From Dyella sp. A6 (GTDB lineage Bacteria > Pseudomonadota > Gammaproteobacteria > Xanthomonadales > Rhodanobacteraceae): a stretch of DNA of 64,000 nt. A program made the translations under genes and the position numbers. A model generated the notes under the pieces. That model was given only the letters and a program-made list of their open reading frames with translations, was not told the DNA's origin and ran no database searches. This document shows positions 35,759 through 43,760 of the stretch, piece by piece (within the stretch, counting starts at the first letter, position 1; each line of letters opens with the position of its first letter). The stretch lies in NCBI RefSeq assembly GCF_036320485.1, contig NZ_CP132911.1, forward strand, positions 1,984,001 to 2,048,000, in the 5' to 3' direction.

Positions 35759-37525
35759 ATGGAACCAGCCTCCCCCGAACGCCCCAAACGTCAGCTGGGC
35801 GCACTGCGCCAGCTCTGGCCCTTCCTGAAACCCCACCGCGCGCTGGCGATCGGCTGGCTGCTGTTCCTGGGGCTGTCATCAACCTGCACGCTGGTGCTGC
35901 CCGTCGCGGTCAGGCACATCATCGACCGCGGCTTCGGTCACGCCAGCGCAGCGGCGATCAACACCACGTTCCTGGCCTTGTTCGGGGTGGCACTGGTGCT
36001 GGCTTTCGCCACGGCCGCGCGCTACTACTGCATCACCCTGCTCGGTGAGCGTGCGCTGGCTTCGCTGCGCAGCACGCTGTACGCGCATGTGGTCCGGCTG
36101 GATGTCGCCTTCTTCGAGCGCAGCCGGGTCGGCGAACTGATCTCTCGCCTCGGCAGCGACACGGAAGTGGTGCAGGCGCTTATCGGCTCCGGCATCTCGG
36201 TGGCCCTGCGCAGCGTCGTGATGCTGCTCGGGGCGAGCGTCATGATGGTATGGACCAGCCCGCACCTGGCCGGCCTTACCGCGCTGGTCATCCCCGCCGT
36301 GATGGCGCCGATCCTGATCTTCGGGCGACGCGTGCAGAAGTTGTCGCGCGCCAGCCAGGACCGCATTGCCGATGCCGCCGCCATCGCCAACGAAACCCTG
36401 AACGCGGCACCCGCGGTAAAAGCCTATGCGCGGGAAGATGTGGAAAGCACCCGTTACACGCACGCCATCACGCGCGCACTGGCCAGTGCACGGCAACGCA
36501 TCAGCATGCGCGCGGCGCTGACGGCCACCGTGATCGTACTGTTCTTCGGCGCGATCACCCTGGTGCTGTGGGCGGGAGCCCGGGCGGTGTTGGGCGGGAC
36601 GCTGGGCGCGGGCGTGCTCGGCCAGTTCGTGATGTATGCGGTGTTCGCCGCCGGCTCGGTGGCCGGCCTGTCCGAAGTCTGGGGCGACGTGATGCGCGCC
36701 GCCGGCGCCATGGGCCGCATCGGCGAACTGTTTGCAGAACGCGCCGACATCACCAGCCCGGCGAACCCGGTGGCGCTGCCGCGACCGGTCAGCGGCACGC
36801 TGCGCTTCGAACACGTCGAATTCCGCTATCCCAGCCGGCCGGATGCACCGGCGCTGCACGACTTCAACCTGGATATCCGCGCGGGCGAAACGGTCGCCCT
36901 GGTCGGCCCCTCCGGCGCCGGCAAAAGCACCGTGCTGTCGCTGCTGCTGCGCTTCTACGATCCGCAGAAGGGGCAGATCCGTTTCGACGGCGTCGACCTG
37001 CGCGCGATGGCCCTGCCCGACCTGCGCGGCGCGATCGCGCTGGTGCCACAGGAAACCGTGATCTTCGGCGGTAGCGCGGCGGACAACATCCGGTTCGGGC
37101 GCCAGGACGCCAGCGAGGACGAGGTGATCGAAGCCGCGCGCGCCGCCGAAGCACACGAATTCATCAGTGCGATGGATCACGGCTACGCGTCCGAATTGGG
37201 CGAGCGCGGCGTGCGCCTGTCCGGCGGGCAGCGTCAGCGCATCGCGATCGCCCGCGCGATCCTGCGCGATGCGCCGCTGCTGTTGCTGGACGAGGCTACG
37301 TCGGCACTCGATGCCCAGTCCGAGGCGGCGATCCAGCAGGCGCTGGAACGCCTGGAGCAAGGCCGCACCACCCTGGTCATCGCCCATCGCCTGGCGACCG
37401 TGCTGCGCGCCGACCGCATCGTGGTGATGGATGGCGGCCGCATCGTGGCGCAGGGTACGCACGAGAGCCTGCTGGCCGAGGGCGGCTTGTACGCTGAGCT
37501 GGCGCGACTGCAGTTCGCCGCCTGA
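35759..37525 (+). CDS. ABC exporter, fused membrane and ATPase domains (MsbA-like)
   Basis: The 588-residue half-transporter has a six-helix type I exporter domain (about 25-325) and an ATPase domain with Walker A GPSGAGKST (near 383), Q-loop, signature LSGGQRQRIAIARAIL (near 487), Walker B LLLLDEATSAL (near 507) and the H-loop IAHRL. It should work as a homodimer in the inner membrane, exporting lipids, drugs or peptides. It is similar to MsbA and to the multidrug half-transporters common in Xanthomonadales. The start at 35759 (MEPASPERPKRQ) is preferred over GTG at 35699. No substrate clue comes from the neighbours yigZ and fabV. Confidence 0.9.
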   Translation: MEPASPERPKRQLGALRQLWPFLKPHRALAIGWLLFLGLSSTCTLVLPVAVRHIIDRGFGHASAAAINTTFLALFGVALVLAFATAARYYCITLLGERALASLRSTLYAHVVRLDVAFFERSRVGELISRLGSDTEVVQALIGSGISVALRSVVMLLGASVMMVWTSPHLAGLTALVIPAVMAPILIFGRRVQKLSRASQDRIADAAAIANETLNAAPAVKAYAREDVESTRYTHAITRALASARQRISMRAALTATVIVLFFGAITLVLWAGARAVLGGTLGAGVLGQFVMYAVFAAGSVAGLSEVWGDVMRAAGAMGRIGELFAERADITSPANPVALPRPVSGTLRFEHVEFRYPSRPDAPALHDFNLDIRAGETVALVGPSGAGKSTVLSLLLRFYDPQKGQIRFDGVDLRAMALPDLRGAIALVPQETVIFGGSAADNIRFGRQDASEDEVIEAARAAEAHEFISAMDHGYASELGERGVRLSGGQRQRIAIARAILRDAPLLLLDEATSALDAQSEAAIQQALERLEQGRTTLVIAHRLATVLRADRIVVMDGGRIVAQGTHESLLAEGGLYAELARLQFAA

Positions 37526-37616
37526 GCGGTCGGGCCGCGCATATCTCCGTGCGCGATCCTGGCCGAAACGTCGCTGGGCATGCCCGTGGCTGGACACGCC
37601 CCTTGCCGACGACGGA

Positions 37617-38825
37617 TTACATTTCGACGCAGTCGAAGCGGCGATCCGAATCCACGTCGGCGCCGTAATCCACGTCGGCGCGATCAAAGCCGAACAGCTT
37701 CAGGAACTCGTGCTTGTAACCGTCGTAGTCGGTGATCTCGCGCAGGTTCTCGGTGGTGACGGTCGGCCACAGCGACTTGCAGGCCTGCTGCACGTCGTCG
37801 CGCAGCTCCCAGTCGTCCAGGCGCAGACGGCCTTCGCCGTCCATGTCCGCGGCAGCACCGTCCACGCGATACAGCCGGTCGTGGAACAGCCGGTTGATCT
37901 GCTCGATGCAGCCTTCGTGAATGCCCTTTTCCTTCATGATGCGGAAGGCCAGCGACACGTACAGCGGAATCACCGGGATCGCCGCACTGGCCTGGGTCAC
38001 GACTGACTTCATCACGCCGACGCGCGCATCCAGCCCCTCGGCGGCATGGCGCTCGCGCAATGCGCGCGCGGTGTTGTCCAGGTGCTGCTTGGCCTGGCCC
38101 AGGGTGCCGTGCCAGTAGATCGGCCAGGTGATCTCGGTACCGACATAACTGTAGGCAACGGTCTTGGCATCCTTGGCCAGCACGCCGGCCTCGCTGAGCG
38201 CGTCGATCCACAGCGCCCAGTCATCGCCACCCATCACGGTCACGGTGTCCTTGATCTCCTGCTCCGTGGCGGGGTCCACCGAGGCCTGGATTACCGTGTC
38301 CTTGTTGGTGTCCACCGAGGTGGCGGTGAACGGCTCGCCGATGGTCTTCAGCGACGAACGCACCACTTCGCCGGTATCCGGCAGCTTGCGCACCGGCGAA
38401 GCCAGCGAATAGACCACCAGGTCGATCGGGCCGCCCATCTCGTTCTTGATGATCTCGATGGCCCGTTCGCGCGTCTCGTTGGCGAACGCATCGCCGTTGA
38501 TCGACTTGCTGTACAGGCCTGCCTGCTTGGCCAGCGCATCGAACGCGGCGGAGTTGTACCAGCCCGCGGTGCCGGTCTTGTCCGGGCTGCTCGGCTTTTC
38601 GAAGAACACGCCCAGGGTCGCCGCGCCGTAGCCGAACGCCGACACGATGCGCGAAGCCAGCCCGTAACCGGTCGAGGCACCGATCACCAGCACCCGCTTG
38701 GGACCCTTGCCGGCATCGTGGGCGACCGCCCGGGTGATATCGACCTGCTCGACCACGTTGCGCTCGCAACCGACCGGGTGCGCCGTGACGCAGATGAAAC
38801 CGCGGACTTTGGGACGGATGATCAC
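37617..38825 (-). CDS. fabV: Enoyl-ACP/trans-2-enoyl-CoA reductase FabV
   Basis: FabV reduces the enoyl group in the last step of each fatty-acid elongation round, using NADH. The GTG start at 38825 is set by AGGAG seven bases upstream and gives the conserved N-terminus [20 protein letters not shown]. The 402-residue protein has the NAD loop [15 protein letters not shown] and the FabV active-site pair Tyr237-x8-Lys246 ([10 protein letters not shown]), all intact. FabV enzymes are insensitive to triclosan, unlike FabI, so this organism may be resistant. The gene is convergent with the ABC exporter and transcribed away from cutC. It stands alone. Confidence 0.96.
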   Translation of the reverse strand: MIIRPKVRGFICVTAHPVGCERNVVEQVDITRAVAHDAGKGPKRVLVIGASTGYGLASRIVSAFGYGAATLGVFFEKPSSPDKTGTAGWYNSAAFDALAKQAGLYSKSINGDAFANETRERAIEIIKNEMGGPIDLVVYSLASPVRKLPDTGEVVRSSLKTIGEPFTATSVDTNKDTVIQASVDPATEQEIKDTVTVMGGDDWALWIDALSEAGVLAKDAKTVAYSYVGTEITWPIYWHGTLGQAKQHLDNTARALRERHAAEGLDARVGVMKSVVTQASAAIPVIPLYVSLAFRIMKEKGIHEGCIEQINRLFHDRLYRVDGAAADMDGEGRLRLDDWELRDDVQQACKSLWPTVTTENLREITDYDGYKHEFLKLFGFDRADVDYGADVDSDRRFDCVEM

Positions 38826-38916
38826 TGGACAGCTCCTGCTGACAATTCGCAAGGCGGCATTTTAGCGGAGCGGATTCGACCTGCGGGACCGTATGGCGCG
38901 TTTATGTGGAGATCAC

Positions 38917-39648
38917 TCAAACAAGCTGGCGCAGCACGGTCGCCATGGCGCGTACGTCCCGCTCATCGCTGCGTATTTCGCCGCCTGCCATGTCACCGAG
39001 CCTGGCGTGGATGCGCATGCCCGACGGATGCTGCCGCTTGGCCGAGGCGTGGAAATCGCTGGCGCCCGTGGCCAGGGCCAGCTCGGCCAGATTGCCCGCA
39101 TGCACGCCCGCGCCCGGCATCACCGAGAGGCGATCGCCGGCCTGCACGACCAGCGCGCGGATCAGCGCCGTGGCCTGCAGCGCGGTCGGCGCACCGCCCG
39201 AGGTCAGTATCCGCTCGCAACCGAGGTCGACAATCGCTTCGAGCGCCTGTTCCGGCTGGCTCGCCAGGTCGAACGCCCGGTGGAACGTCACGCCCATGCC
39301 GCCAGCGGCCGCGACCAGCGGGCGACAGCGCGGCACATCCACCTGGCCGTCTGCATCGAGCAGCCCCAGCACCACGCCATCGCAGCCCAGGCGCGCGCAC
39401 GTCTCGACGTCCCGGAGCATGCTCTCGCACTCCAGGTCGTCGTACAGGAAATCACCGGCACGCGGACGCACCAGCACATACAGGGGAATCCGCAGGCGAT
39501 CCCGCGCCATCGCGATGGTCGCCCATGAGGGCGTGATACCGCCCAGTTCGAGTGCCGCGCAAAGCTCGACCCGATCGGCTCCGCCCGCCTGTGCCGCACA
39601 TGCCGAGGCCACCGAATTGGCGGCCACTTCAAGCCGATATGCACTCAT
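38917..39648 (-). CDS. cutC: Copper homeostasis protein CutC
   Basis: The 243-residue TIM-barrel protein has CutC signatures: LEVAANSVASACAAQAGGA at the N-terminus, RVELCAALELGGITPS, LYVLVRPRAGDFLY and the C-terminal RILTSGGAPTALQA and MPGAGVHAGN segments. CutC was linked to copper tolerance in Escherichia coli, but its biochemical activity remains unsettled. The start at 39648 is the family-consistent Met (MSAYRLEV). A 17-bp tandem duplication covers the start codon and places a second ATG upstream that is out of frame. It lies downstream of the csp terminator region and upstream of fabV without a shared transcript direction conflict. Confidence 0.9.
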   Translation of the reverse strand: MSAYRLEVAANSVASACAAQAGGADRVELCAALELGGITPSWATIAMARDRLRIPLYVLVRPRAGDFLYDDLECESMLRDVETCARLGCDGVVLGLLDADGQVDVPRCRPLVAAAGGMGVTFHRAFDLASQPEQALEAIVDLGCERILTSGGAPTALQATALIRALVVQAGDRLSVMPGAGVHAGNLAELALATGASDFHASAKRQHPSGMRIHARLGDMAGGEIRSDERDVRAMATVLRQLV

Positions 39649-39668
39649 GGTCGATATGCACTCATGGC
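39635..39668 (-). repeat. 17-bp tandem duplication over the cutC start codon
   Basis: Bases 39635-39651 and 39652-39668 are identical except for the last base. Both copies contain the cutC start codon in reverse complement. Because 17 is not a multiple of three, the upstream copy is out of frame with cutC. Confidence 0.9.
39645..39665 (-). other. Six-codon mini-ORF overlapping the cutC start
   Basis: The upstream ATG created by the duplication reads MSAYRP and stops at a TGA (39645-39647) that overlaps the cutC ATG as ATGA. It could act as a coupled leader or simply be a by-product. No ribosome site is clear before either ATG. Confidence 0.45.
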
Positions 39669-39772
39669 CAAAGCCGGCTACGGGTAACGCGACGAAGCTT
39701 CGGGTAAGACCCGCTGCACGAAACAATCGCACGAAGCTGCCGACGATCGGCCATGGACGAAACTCCCGACAA

Positions 39773-39804
39773 GAAAAACCCCGCGCCCAAACGGGCGCAG
39801 GGTT
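39773..39804 (-). terminator. Rho-independent terminator of the cold-shock gene
   Basis: On the minus strand AACCCTGCGCCC pairs with GGGCGCGGGGTT (one mismatch) around a GTTT loop and is followed by a T-run (39773-39778 on the plus strand are A). It lies about 40 bases after the csp stop. Confidence 0.88.
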
Positions 39805-39845
39805 CTGAATTGCAGGTGGCCAACCTGACGGATGGCCAACTCAGC

Positions 39846-40052
39846 TTAGGCGGCGATCTCGACGCCCGATGCCTGGGCACCCTTCGGGCCCTGAGTGACC
39901 TCGAACTTCACGCGCTGACCTTCCTGAAGGCTGCGGAAACCCTTGGAGTTGATGGCCGAGAAATGGACAAACACATCCTCACCACCATCCTCGGGTGCGA
40001 TGAAGCCGAAACCCTTCGCATCGTTGAACCATTTGACCGTACCGAAACGCAT
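39846..40052 (-). CDS. Cold-shock domain protein (CspA family)
   Basis: The 68-residue protein is a single cold-shock domain with both nucleic-acid-binding motifs, KGFGFI (RNP1) and VFVHF (RNP2), and [12 protein letters not shown] at the start. Such proteins bind single-stranded RNA and DNA and act as RNA chaperones in cold or stationary phase. The start at 40052 has AGAGG upstream. A longer frame to 40175 runs into the leader and is rejected. About 165 bases separate it from the next gene, enough for the long structured leader typical of cold-regulated csp mRNAs. A terminator follows. Confidence 0.95.
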   Translation of the reverse strand: MRFGTVKWFNDAKGFGFIAPEDGGEDVFVHFSAINSKGFRSLQEGQRVKFEVTQGPKGAQASGVEIAA

Positions 40053-40180
40053 TGCAGGAACCTCTGACTCATGGACAGGATGTACCAAAGTGCTTGCGTG
40101 AACCTGACCATACTCCCCCGGTCCATCGCCCCTGGCACAAAGAGAAGTATCAACATGTTTGTGGGCAAAGCGCAATATGC

Positions 40181-40208
40181 AAAATGCACTTGGCGCATAA
40201 AAAGTGCA
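40181..40208 (-). terminator. Terminator of the nagZ-hpt-phosphorylase operon
   Basis: On the minus strand TGCACTT (40208-40202) pairs with AAGTGCA (40191-40185) around a 10-base loop and is followed by TTTT (40184-40181). It starts ten bases after the phosphorylase stop. Confidence 0.7.
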
Positions 40209-40217
40209 CCCAGTTGA

Positions 40218-40970
40218 TTATCTTTTGAGCAACTCGCCAATAATCACCGGCACATTAGCCGTCGCCGCCGCGAGATGAGCAAAGATCTCCTCGATGCTGA
40301 TCTCCGCCTCGTCACCACAACCGGCGGCAAAGTTCGCCACTAGCGCGAGGCAGGCATAGTCCAGTTCCAGCTCCCGTGCCAGGCAGGCCTCGGGCATGCC
40401 GGTCATGCCAACCAGATCGCAACCGTCGCGCTTCATGCGGGAGATCTCCGCACGGGTCTCTAGGCGTGGGCCCTGGGTGGCGCCATAGCAGCCACCATCG
40501 ATTGCCGGCACGCCGACGCGCGCGGCCGCCGCCAGCAGCTCGCCGCGCAGCGATGCGGTGTACGGCTCGCTGAAGTCGATGTGCTTCACTTCTGCGCCGT
40601 CGACATCGCAGAAGCTGGTGAAACGGCCATGGGTGTAATCGATGAGCTGATCGGGCACGACGATCACGCGCGGCCCCATGTCGTCGCGGATGCCGCCAAC
40701 CGCATTGACCCCGACGACCCGACGCGCGCCCAGATGATGCAGCGCCCACAGGTTGGCACGGTAATTCACGCGGTGCGGCGGTAGGCTGTGGCTCTCGCCG
40801 TGGCGGGCCAGGAAGGCCACCGTCCGTCCCGCGAAATCACCCTGCACCACCTCGCCGGACGCCGGGCCGTAGGGCGTATCCACGGCATGTCGCGTGGCGT
40901 TTTGCAGGCCCGGGAAGTTGTACAGGCCGCTGCCGCCGATCACGGCCAGGTCGATGTGCGGATGACTCAT
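40218..40970 (-). CDS. S-methyl-5'-thioinosine phosphorylase (MTAP/PNP family)
   Basis: The 250-residue protein is a family 2 nucleoside phosphorylase. It has VIGGSGLYNFPGL at the N-terminus, ARHGESHSLPPHRVNYRAN, GVNAVGGI, QLIDYTHGR, HIDFSEPY, TQGPRLETRAEI and VGMTGMPEACLARELEL. This pattern closely follows, from memory, Pseudomonas aeruginosa PA3004, characterised as S-methyl-5'-thioinosine phosphorylase rather than an adenosine form. It would split methylthioinosine (from deaminated methylthioadenosine) into hypoxanthine and methylthioribose-1-phosphate. It starts inside the end of the FMN reductase gene (ATGA) and shares the operon with hpt, which uses hypoxanthine. Substrate choice between thioinosine and thioadenosine should be confirmed experimentally. 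Confidence 0.85.
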   Translation of the reverse strand: MSHPHIDLAVIGGSGLYNFPGLQNATRHAVDTPYGPASGEVVQGDFAGRTVAFLARHGESHSLPPHRVNYRANLWALHHLGARRVVGVNAVGGIRDDMGPRVIVVPDQLIDYTHGRFTSFCDVDGAEVKHIDFSEPYTASLRGELLAAAARVGVPAIDGGCYGATQGPRLETRAEISRMKRDGCDLVGMTGMPEACLARELELDYACLALVANFAAGCGDEAEISIEEIFAHLAAATANVPVIIGELLKR

Positions 40971-41509
40971 GCAAGGATCTCTAGAAAATGGTTCAGATGA
41001 CGCGCGAGGAAGTCGCGGGTGCGCTCGTCGCTCAAGCGGCCGTCGGTGATCTTGGTGTGGGCCTGGAACACCAGCACCTCGCCCTGCGGCTCCACCACCG
41101 CACCGGCCCGGCGCAGGATCAGGCGCAGCTGGTCCTGCGCACGCACGGTCCCGGTGACGCCGGGACTGGCGCCCATGATGCAGACGCGCTTGCCGGCGAG
41201 CGGAGCCGCATCGCGCGACACGCCAGGACGCGAAAGCCAGTCGATGGCGTTTTTCAGCACCCCGGTGATGCCGCCGTTGTATTCCGGACAGGCCAGCAGG
41301 AGCGCATCGGCCTGCGTCACCGCGTCCTTCAGCGCGACCACCAACGCCGGATCGCCTTGGGCTTCGACGTCCTGGTCGAACAGCGGAAGATCATGCAGGT
41401 CGTGGATGGTGATGACCGTGCCGTCCGGCATCAGCTCCTGTGCGGCATGCAGCAGCGCGGTGTTGAACGACGCCCGCCGCAGGCTGCCGGAAATACCGAG
41501 AATGTGCAT
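40967..41509 (-). CDS. NADPH-dependent FMN reductase family protein
   Basis: The start at 41509 follows GGAGG at good spacing. The longer frame to 41668 is a run-through into hpt. The 180-residue flavodoxin-like protein has the FMN-binding loop GISGSLRRASFN (residues about 4-15) and CPEYNGGITGVLKNAIDWLSR (split family motif PEYNxxxxxxLKNAID), typical of the ChrR/YieF/SsuE-like NAD(P)H:quinone or FMN reductases. Such enzymes reduce quinones, chromate or azo compounds and may guard against oxidative stress. It lies between hpt and the phosphorylase and overlaps the latter by four bases. Its link with purine salvage is unclear. Confidence 0.88.
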   Translation of the reverse strand: MHILGISGSLRRASFNTALLHAAQELMPDGTVITIHDLHDLPLFDQDVEAQGDPALVVALKDAVTQADALLLACPEYNGGITGVLKNAIDWLSRPGVSRDAAPLAGKRVCIMGASPGVTGTVRAQDQLRLILRRAGAVVEPQGEVLVFQAHTKITDGRLSDERTRDFLARHLNHFLEILA

Positions 41510-41537
41510 GTTCGCTCCTCCGCTTGGTGGACGCCGC

Positions 41538-42086
41538 TCAGCGCAGCGCGTAGATCGCAGGCAGGTTGCGCCCCTGCTCGTGGTAATCCATGCCGTAGCC
41601 ATACACATAGCGATCGGGCAAATCGACGCCATTGAAGTCGCTGTCGATGCCTTCGACCAGCCGGTCATGCCGCTTGCGGCAGAGCGTGGCGATCAGCACG
41701 CGCCTGGCGCCGCGCGTGAGACAGTCGTCGCGCACCGCCTTGAGCGTGTGGCCTTCGTCCAGAATGTCGTCCACCAGCAACACGGTGCGCCCCTTGAGGT
41801 CCGCCACCGGTTCGCGCAGCCAATGCAGTTCATTGCCCGAGGTTTCGCCGCGGTAGCGGGTGGCGTGGACGTAATCGAATTCCAGGTCGGTACGGATCGC
41901 AAATGCGAGCTGGCCCGCGAACATCAGCGCACCGTTCATCACGGTCAGAAAGACCGCGCGCTCACCTTGCAGCGCCTGGTCGATGCGTTGCCCCAGCCCG
42001 GCGATCACCGGCTCCAGTTGGGCGCGTTCGAACAGCACATCGGATTGCGACAGGGCTTCTGCCAGGGGATGGGTCTGAGACGTCAT
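41538..42086 (-). CDS. hpt: Hypoxanthine-guanine phosphoribosyltransferase
   Basis: The 182-residue enzyme converts hypoxanthine and guanine with PRPP to IMP and GMP. The PRPP loop VLLVDDILDEGHTL is present near residue 102, with the flexible-loop region HATRYRGETSG and the C-terminal YGYGMDYHEQGRNLPAIYAL that packs near the base. The start at 42086 overlaps the nagZ stop (ATGA). In the operon it would use hypoxanthine released by the thioinosine phosphorylase. Confidence 0.93.
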   Translation of the reverse strand: MTSQTHPLAEALSQSDVLFERAQLEPVIAGLGQRIDQALQGERAVFLTVMNGALMFAGQLAFAIRTDLEFDYVHATRYRGETSGNELHWLREPVADLKGRTVLLVDDILDEGHTLKAVRDDCLTRGARRVLIATLCRKRHDRLVEGIDSDFNGVDLPDRYVYGYGMDYHEQGRNLPAIYALR

Positions 42087-43096
42087 GCGTGTTCCTGGGC
42101 GCCGAGCGCCGTGATGCGGGCGACAAAGCGGTCGCGTTGCGGGTTGTCGAGCAGGCCTGCCCATGTGGCACCGATCGCCCCGGCCAGCACCGCCAGGCGT
42201 TCCCGCACCGTGGGCGCCGGCACCGGCATGGCGGCGATGGCCTCGTCGACAACGTCGGGAAAGCAGGCCAGGATCAGGTCGCAGCCGGCGTCCAGGTGCG
42301 CGTGTATGCGTGCGCTCACACTGCCGGCCACGCCGGCAGCGGCCATGCTGATGTCGTCGCTGATCACCACACCGGCAAAACCGAGCTCGTCACGCAGCAC
42401 CCGGCCGATCCACACCGGCGAGTACCCCGCCGCCCGGTCGTCGACCGCGGGATAGATCACGTGGGCCATCATCACCGCCTCCGCGTGGGCGGCCAGCGCC
42501 TCGACAAACGGGCGCAGGTCGGTCGCACGGATGGTTTCCAATGGTCGCGGATCGACCGCCTGCGCCTTGTGCGTGTCCGCCGCAACCGAGCCATGCCCGG
42601 GAAAGTGCTTGAGCACGGCCGCCATGCCGCCCAGATGCATGCCGCGGACGTAGGCCGTGGCCAGCTCGCTCACCACCGCCGGGTCGGCGTGGAAAGCACG
42701 CGGACCGATGGCCGCGTTGCCGCGTGCAAGATCGACCACCGGCGCAAAACTGAAATCGACACCGCTGGCGCGCAGCTCGCTGGCCATCACCCAGGCGTGC
42801 TCTTCGGCAAGCCGGACCGCATGCTCGGGATCGCGGTCGTAGACCGCACCGATCGTCGACAGCGGTGGCAGACGGGTGAAGCCCTCGCGGAAGCGCTGCA
42901 CCGGACCACCCTCCTGATCCACCCCCACCAGCAGGTGCTCGCCACCGATCTCGCGGATGGAGTCGGTCAACGCGATCAGCTGTTCGCGACTGGTGTAGTT
43001 GCGCGCGAACAGGATCACGCCGGCGACCGCGGGCGAGGCGAGCCAGGTGCGCTCGTGTTCGGCGACTTCGGTACCAGCCAGGCCGATCATCAGCAT
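42083..43096 (-). CDS. nagZ: Beta-N-acetylhexosaminidase NagZ
   Basis: NagZ removes N-acetylglucosamine from anhydromuropeptides in the cytoplasm during cell-wall recycling, producing the anhMurNAc peptides that induce AmpC in many species. The 337-residue GH3 protein has VGVDQEGGPVQRF, the catalytic-loop signature KHFPGHGSVAADTH and the SDDISM segment with the nucleophile Asp. The start at 43096 (MLMIGLAGTEV) follows GGAG. It overlaps slightly with the end of the CYTH gene upstream and is coupled to hpt downstream. No beta-lactamase gene is in the window. Confidence 0.95.
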   Translation of the reverse strand: MLMIGLAGTEVAEHERTWLASPAVAGVILFARNYTSREQLIALTDSIREIGGEHLLVGVDQEGGPVQRFREGFTRLPPLSTIGAVYDRDPEHAVRLAEEHAWVMASELRASGVDFSFAPVVDLARGNAAIGPRAFHADPAVVSELATAYVRGMHLGGMAAVLKHFPGHGSVAADTHKAQAVDPRPLETIRATDLRPFVEALAAHAEAVMMAHVIYPAVDDRAAGYSPVWIGRVLRDELGFAGVVISDDISMAAAGVAGSVSARIHAHLDAGCDLILACFPDVVDEAIAAMPVPAPTVRERLAVLAGAIGATWAGLLDNPQRDRFVARITALGAQEHA

Positions 43097-43620
43097 GCGA
43101 CGGGATCTCCATCGGCGGCGTCGCGCTCGGCTGCCGACCACTGGGCGTAGGGATGCGCGATCAGGTTCACATTGTAGTAGCGCCCAAGCGCGCTCACCTC
43201 GCGCCCGAGCCAGGCCGGTCGCGGAAACGCCGCGTCGACGGCCGGCAGCTCGATCTCAGCGACCAGCAGGCCGGCATTCGCACCGAGGAACTCGTCGATT
43301 TCGAACAGCATGCCGTCGACCGTGACGTAGTGGCGGATCTTCTCCAGCACGCCGTCGCACAGGGTCGACAGCAGTTCGTCGGCTTCACCCGGCGGCAGCG
43401 GCACCTCGTACTCGGCACGGGCCACGCCCAACTGAGCCGCCTTGATGTTGAGCCAGGCCCGCTCGCCACTGCGACGCACCCGTACCGAGGCACGCGCGCT
43501 GCCGTCGCGGATCGCTTGGGCGCCGACCAAGTAGCCCTGCGCGATGCGTTCGCTGCGCTCGACCCCGGGACGCCAGCCGTCGCCAGCCAGCAGGAATTTA
43601 CGTTCGATCTCGATAGGCAT
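43090..43620 (-). CDS. CYTH-domain protein (probable inorganic triphosphatase)
   Basis: The start at 43620 gives MPIEIERKFLL with the CYTH signature ExExK at residues 4-8. The longer frame to 43734 is not supported. The 176-residue protein has the eight-strand tunnel fold with alternating charged residues (RVRRSGERAWLNIK, EYEVPLP, EIDEF, EIEL). CYTH enzymes hydrolyse triphosphates or make cAMP. Short bacterial members such as this are mostly inorganic triphosphatases with unknown cellular role. It is the first gene of the run CYTH-nagZ-hpt-FMN reductase-phosphorylase and overlaps nagZ by seven bases. Confidence 0.88.
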   Translation of the reverse strand: MPIEIERKFLLAGDGWRPGVERSERIAQGYLVGAQAIRDGSARASVRVRRSGERAWLNIKAAQLGVARAEYEVPLPPGEADELLSTLCDGVLEKIRHYVTVDGMLFEIDEFLGANAGLLVAEIELPAVDAAFPRPAWLGREVSALGRYYNVNLIAHPYAQWSAAERDAADGDPVAC

Positions 43621-43730
43621 CGGCGAAAGCGGGAAATCGGTGTTGAGGAAAGAGACGCACGCGGCGAGCACGCCCGCACAGGTTACCTGCCCGGCGACGC
43701 CGGTGAAACGTGGCCACCCAGACATACGCG

Positions 43731-43754
43731 GCATGCGCCTTCAGGGGCGCATGC
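43731..43754 (-). terminator. 9-bp hairpin after rlmD
   Basis: GCATGCGCC (43731-43739) pairs with GGCGCATGC (43746-43754) around a 6-base loop, seven bases from the rlmD stop. No T-run is present, so strength is uncertain. Confidence 0.55.
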
Positions 43755-43760
43755 GCGGAT

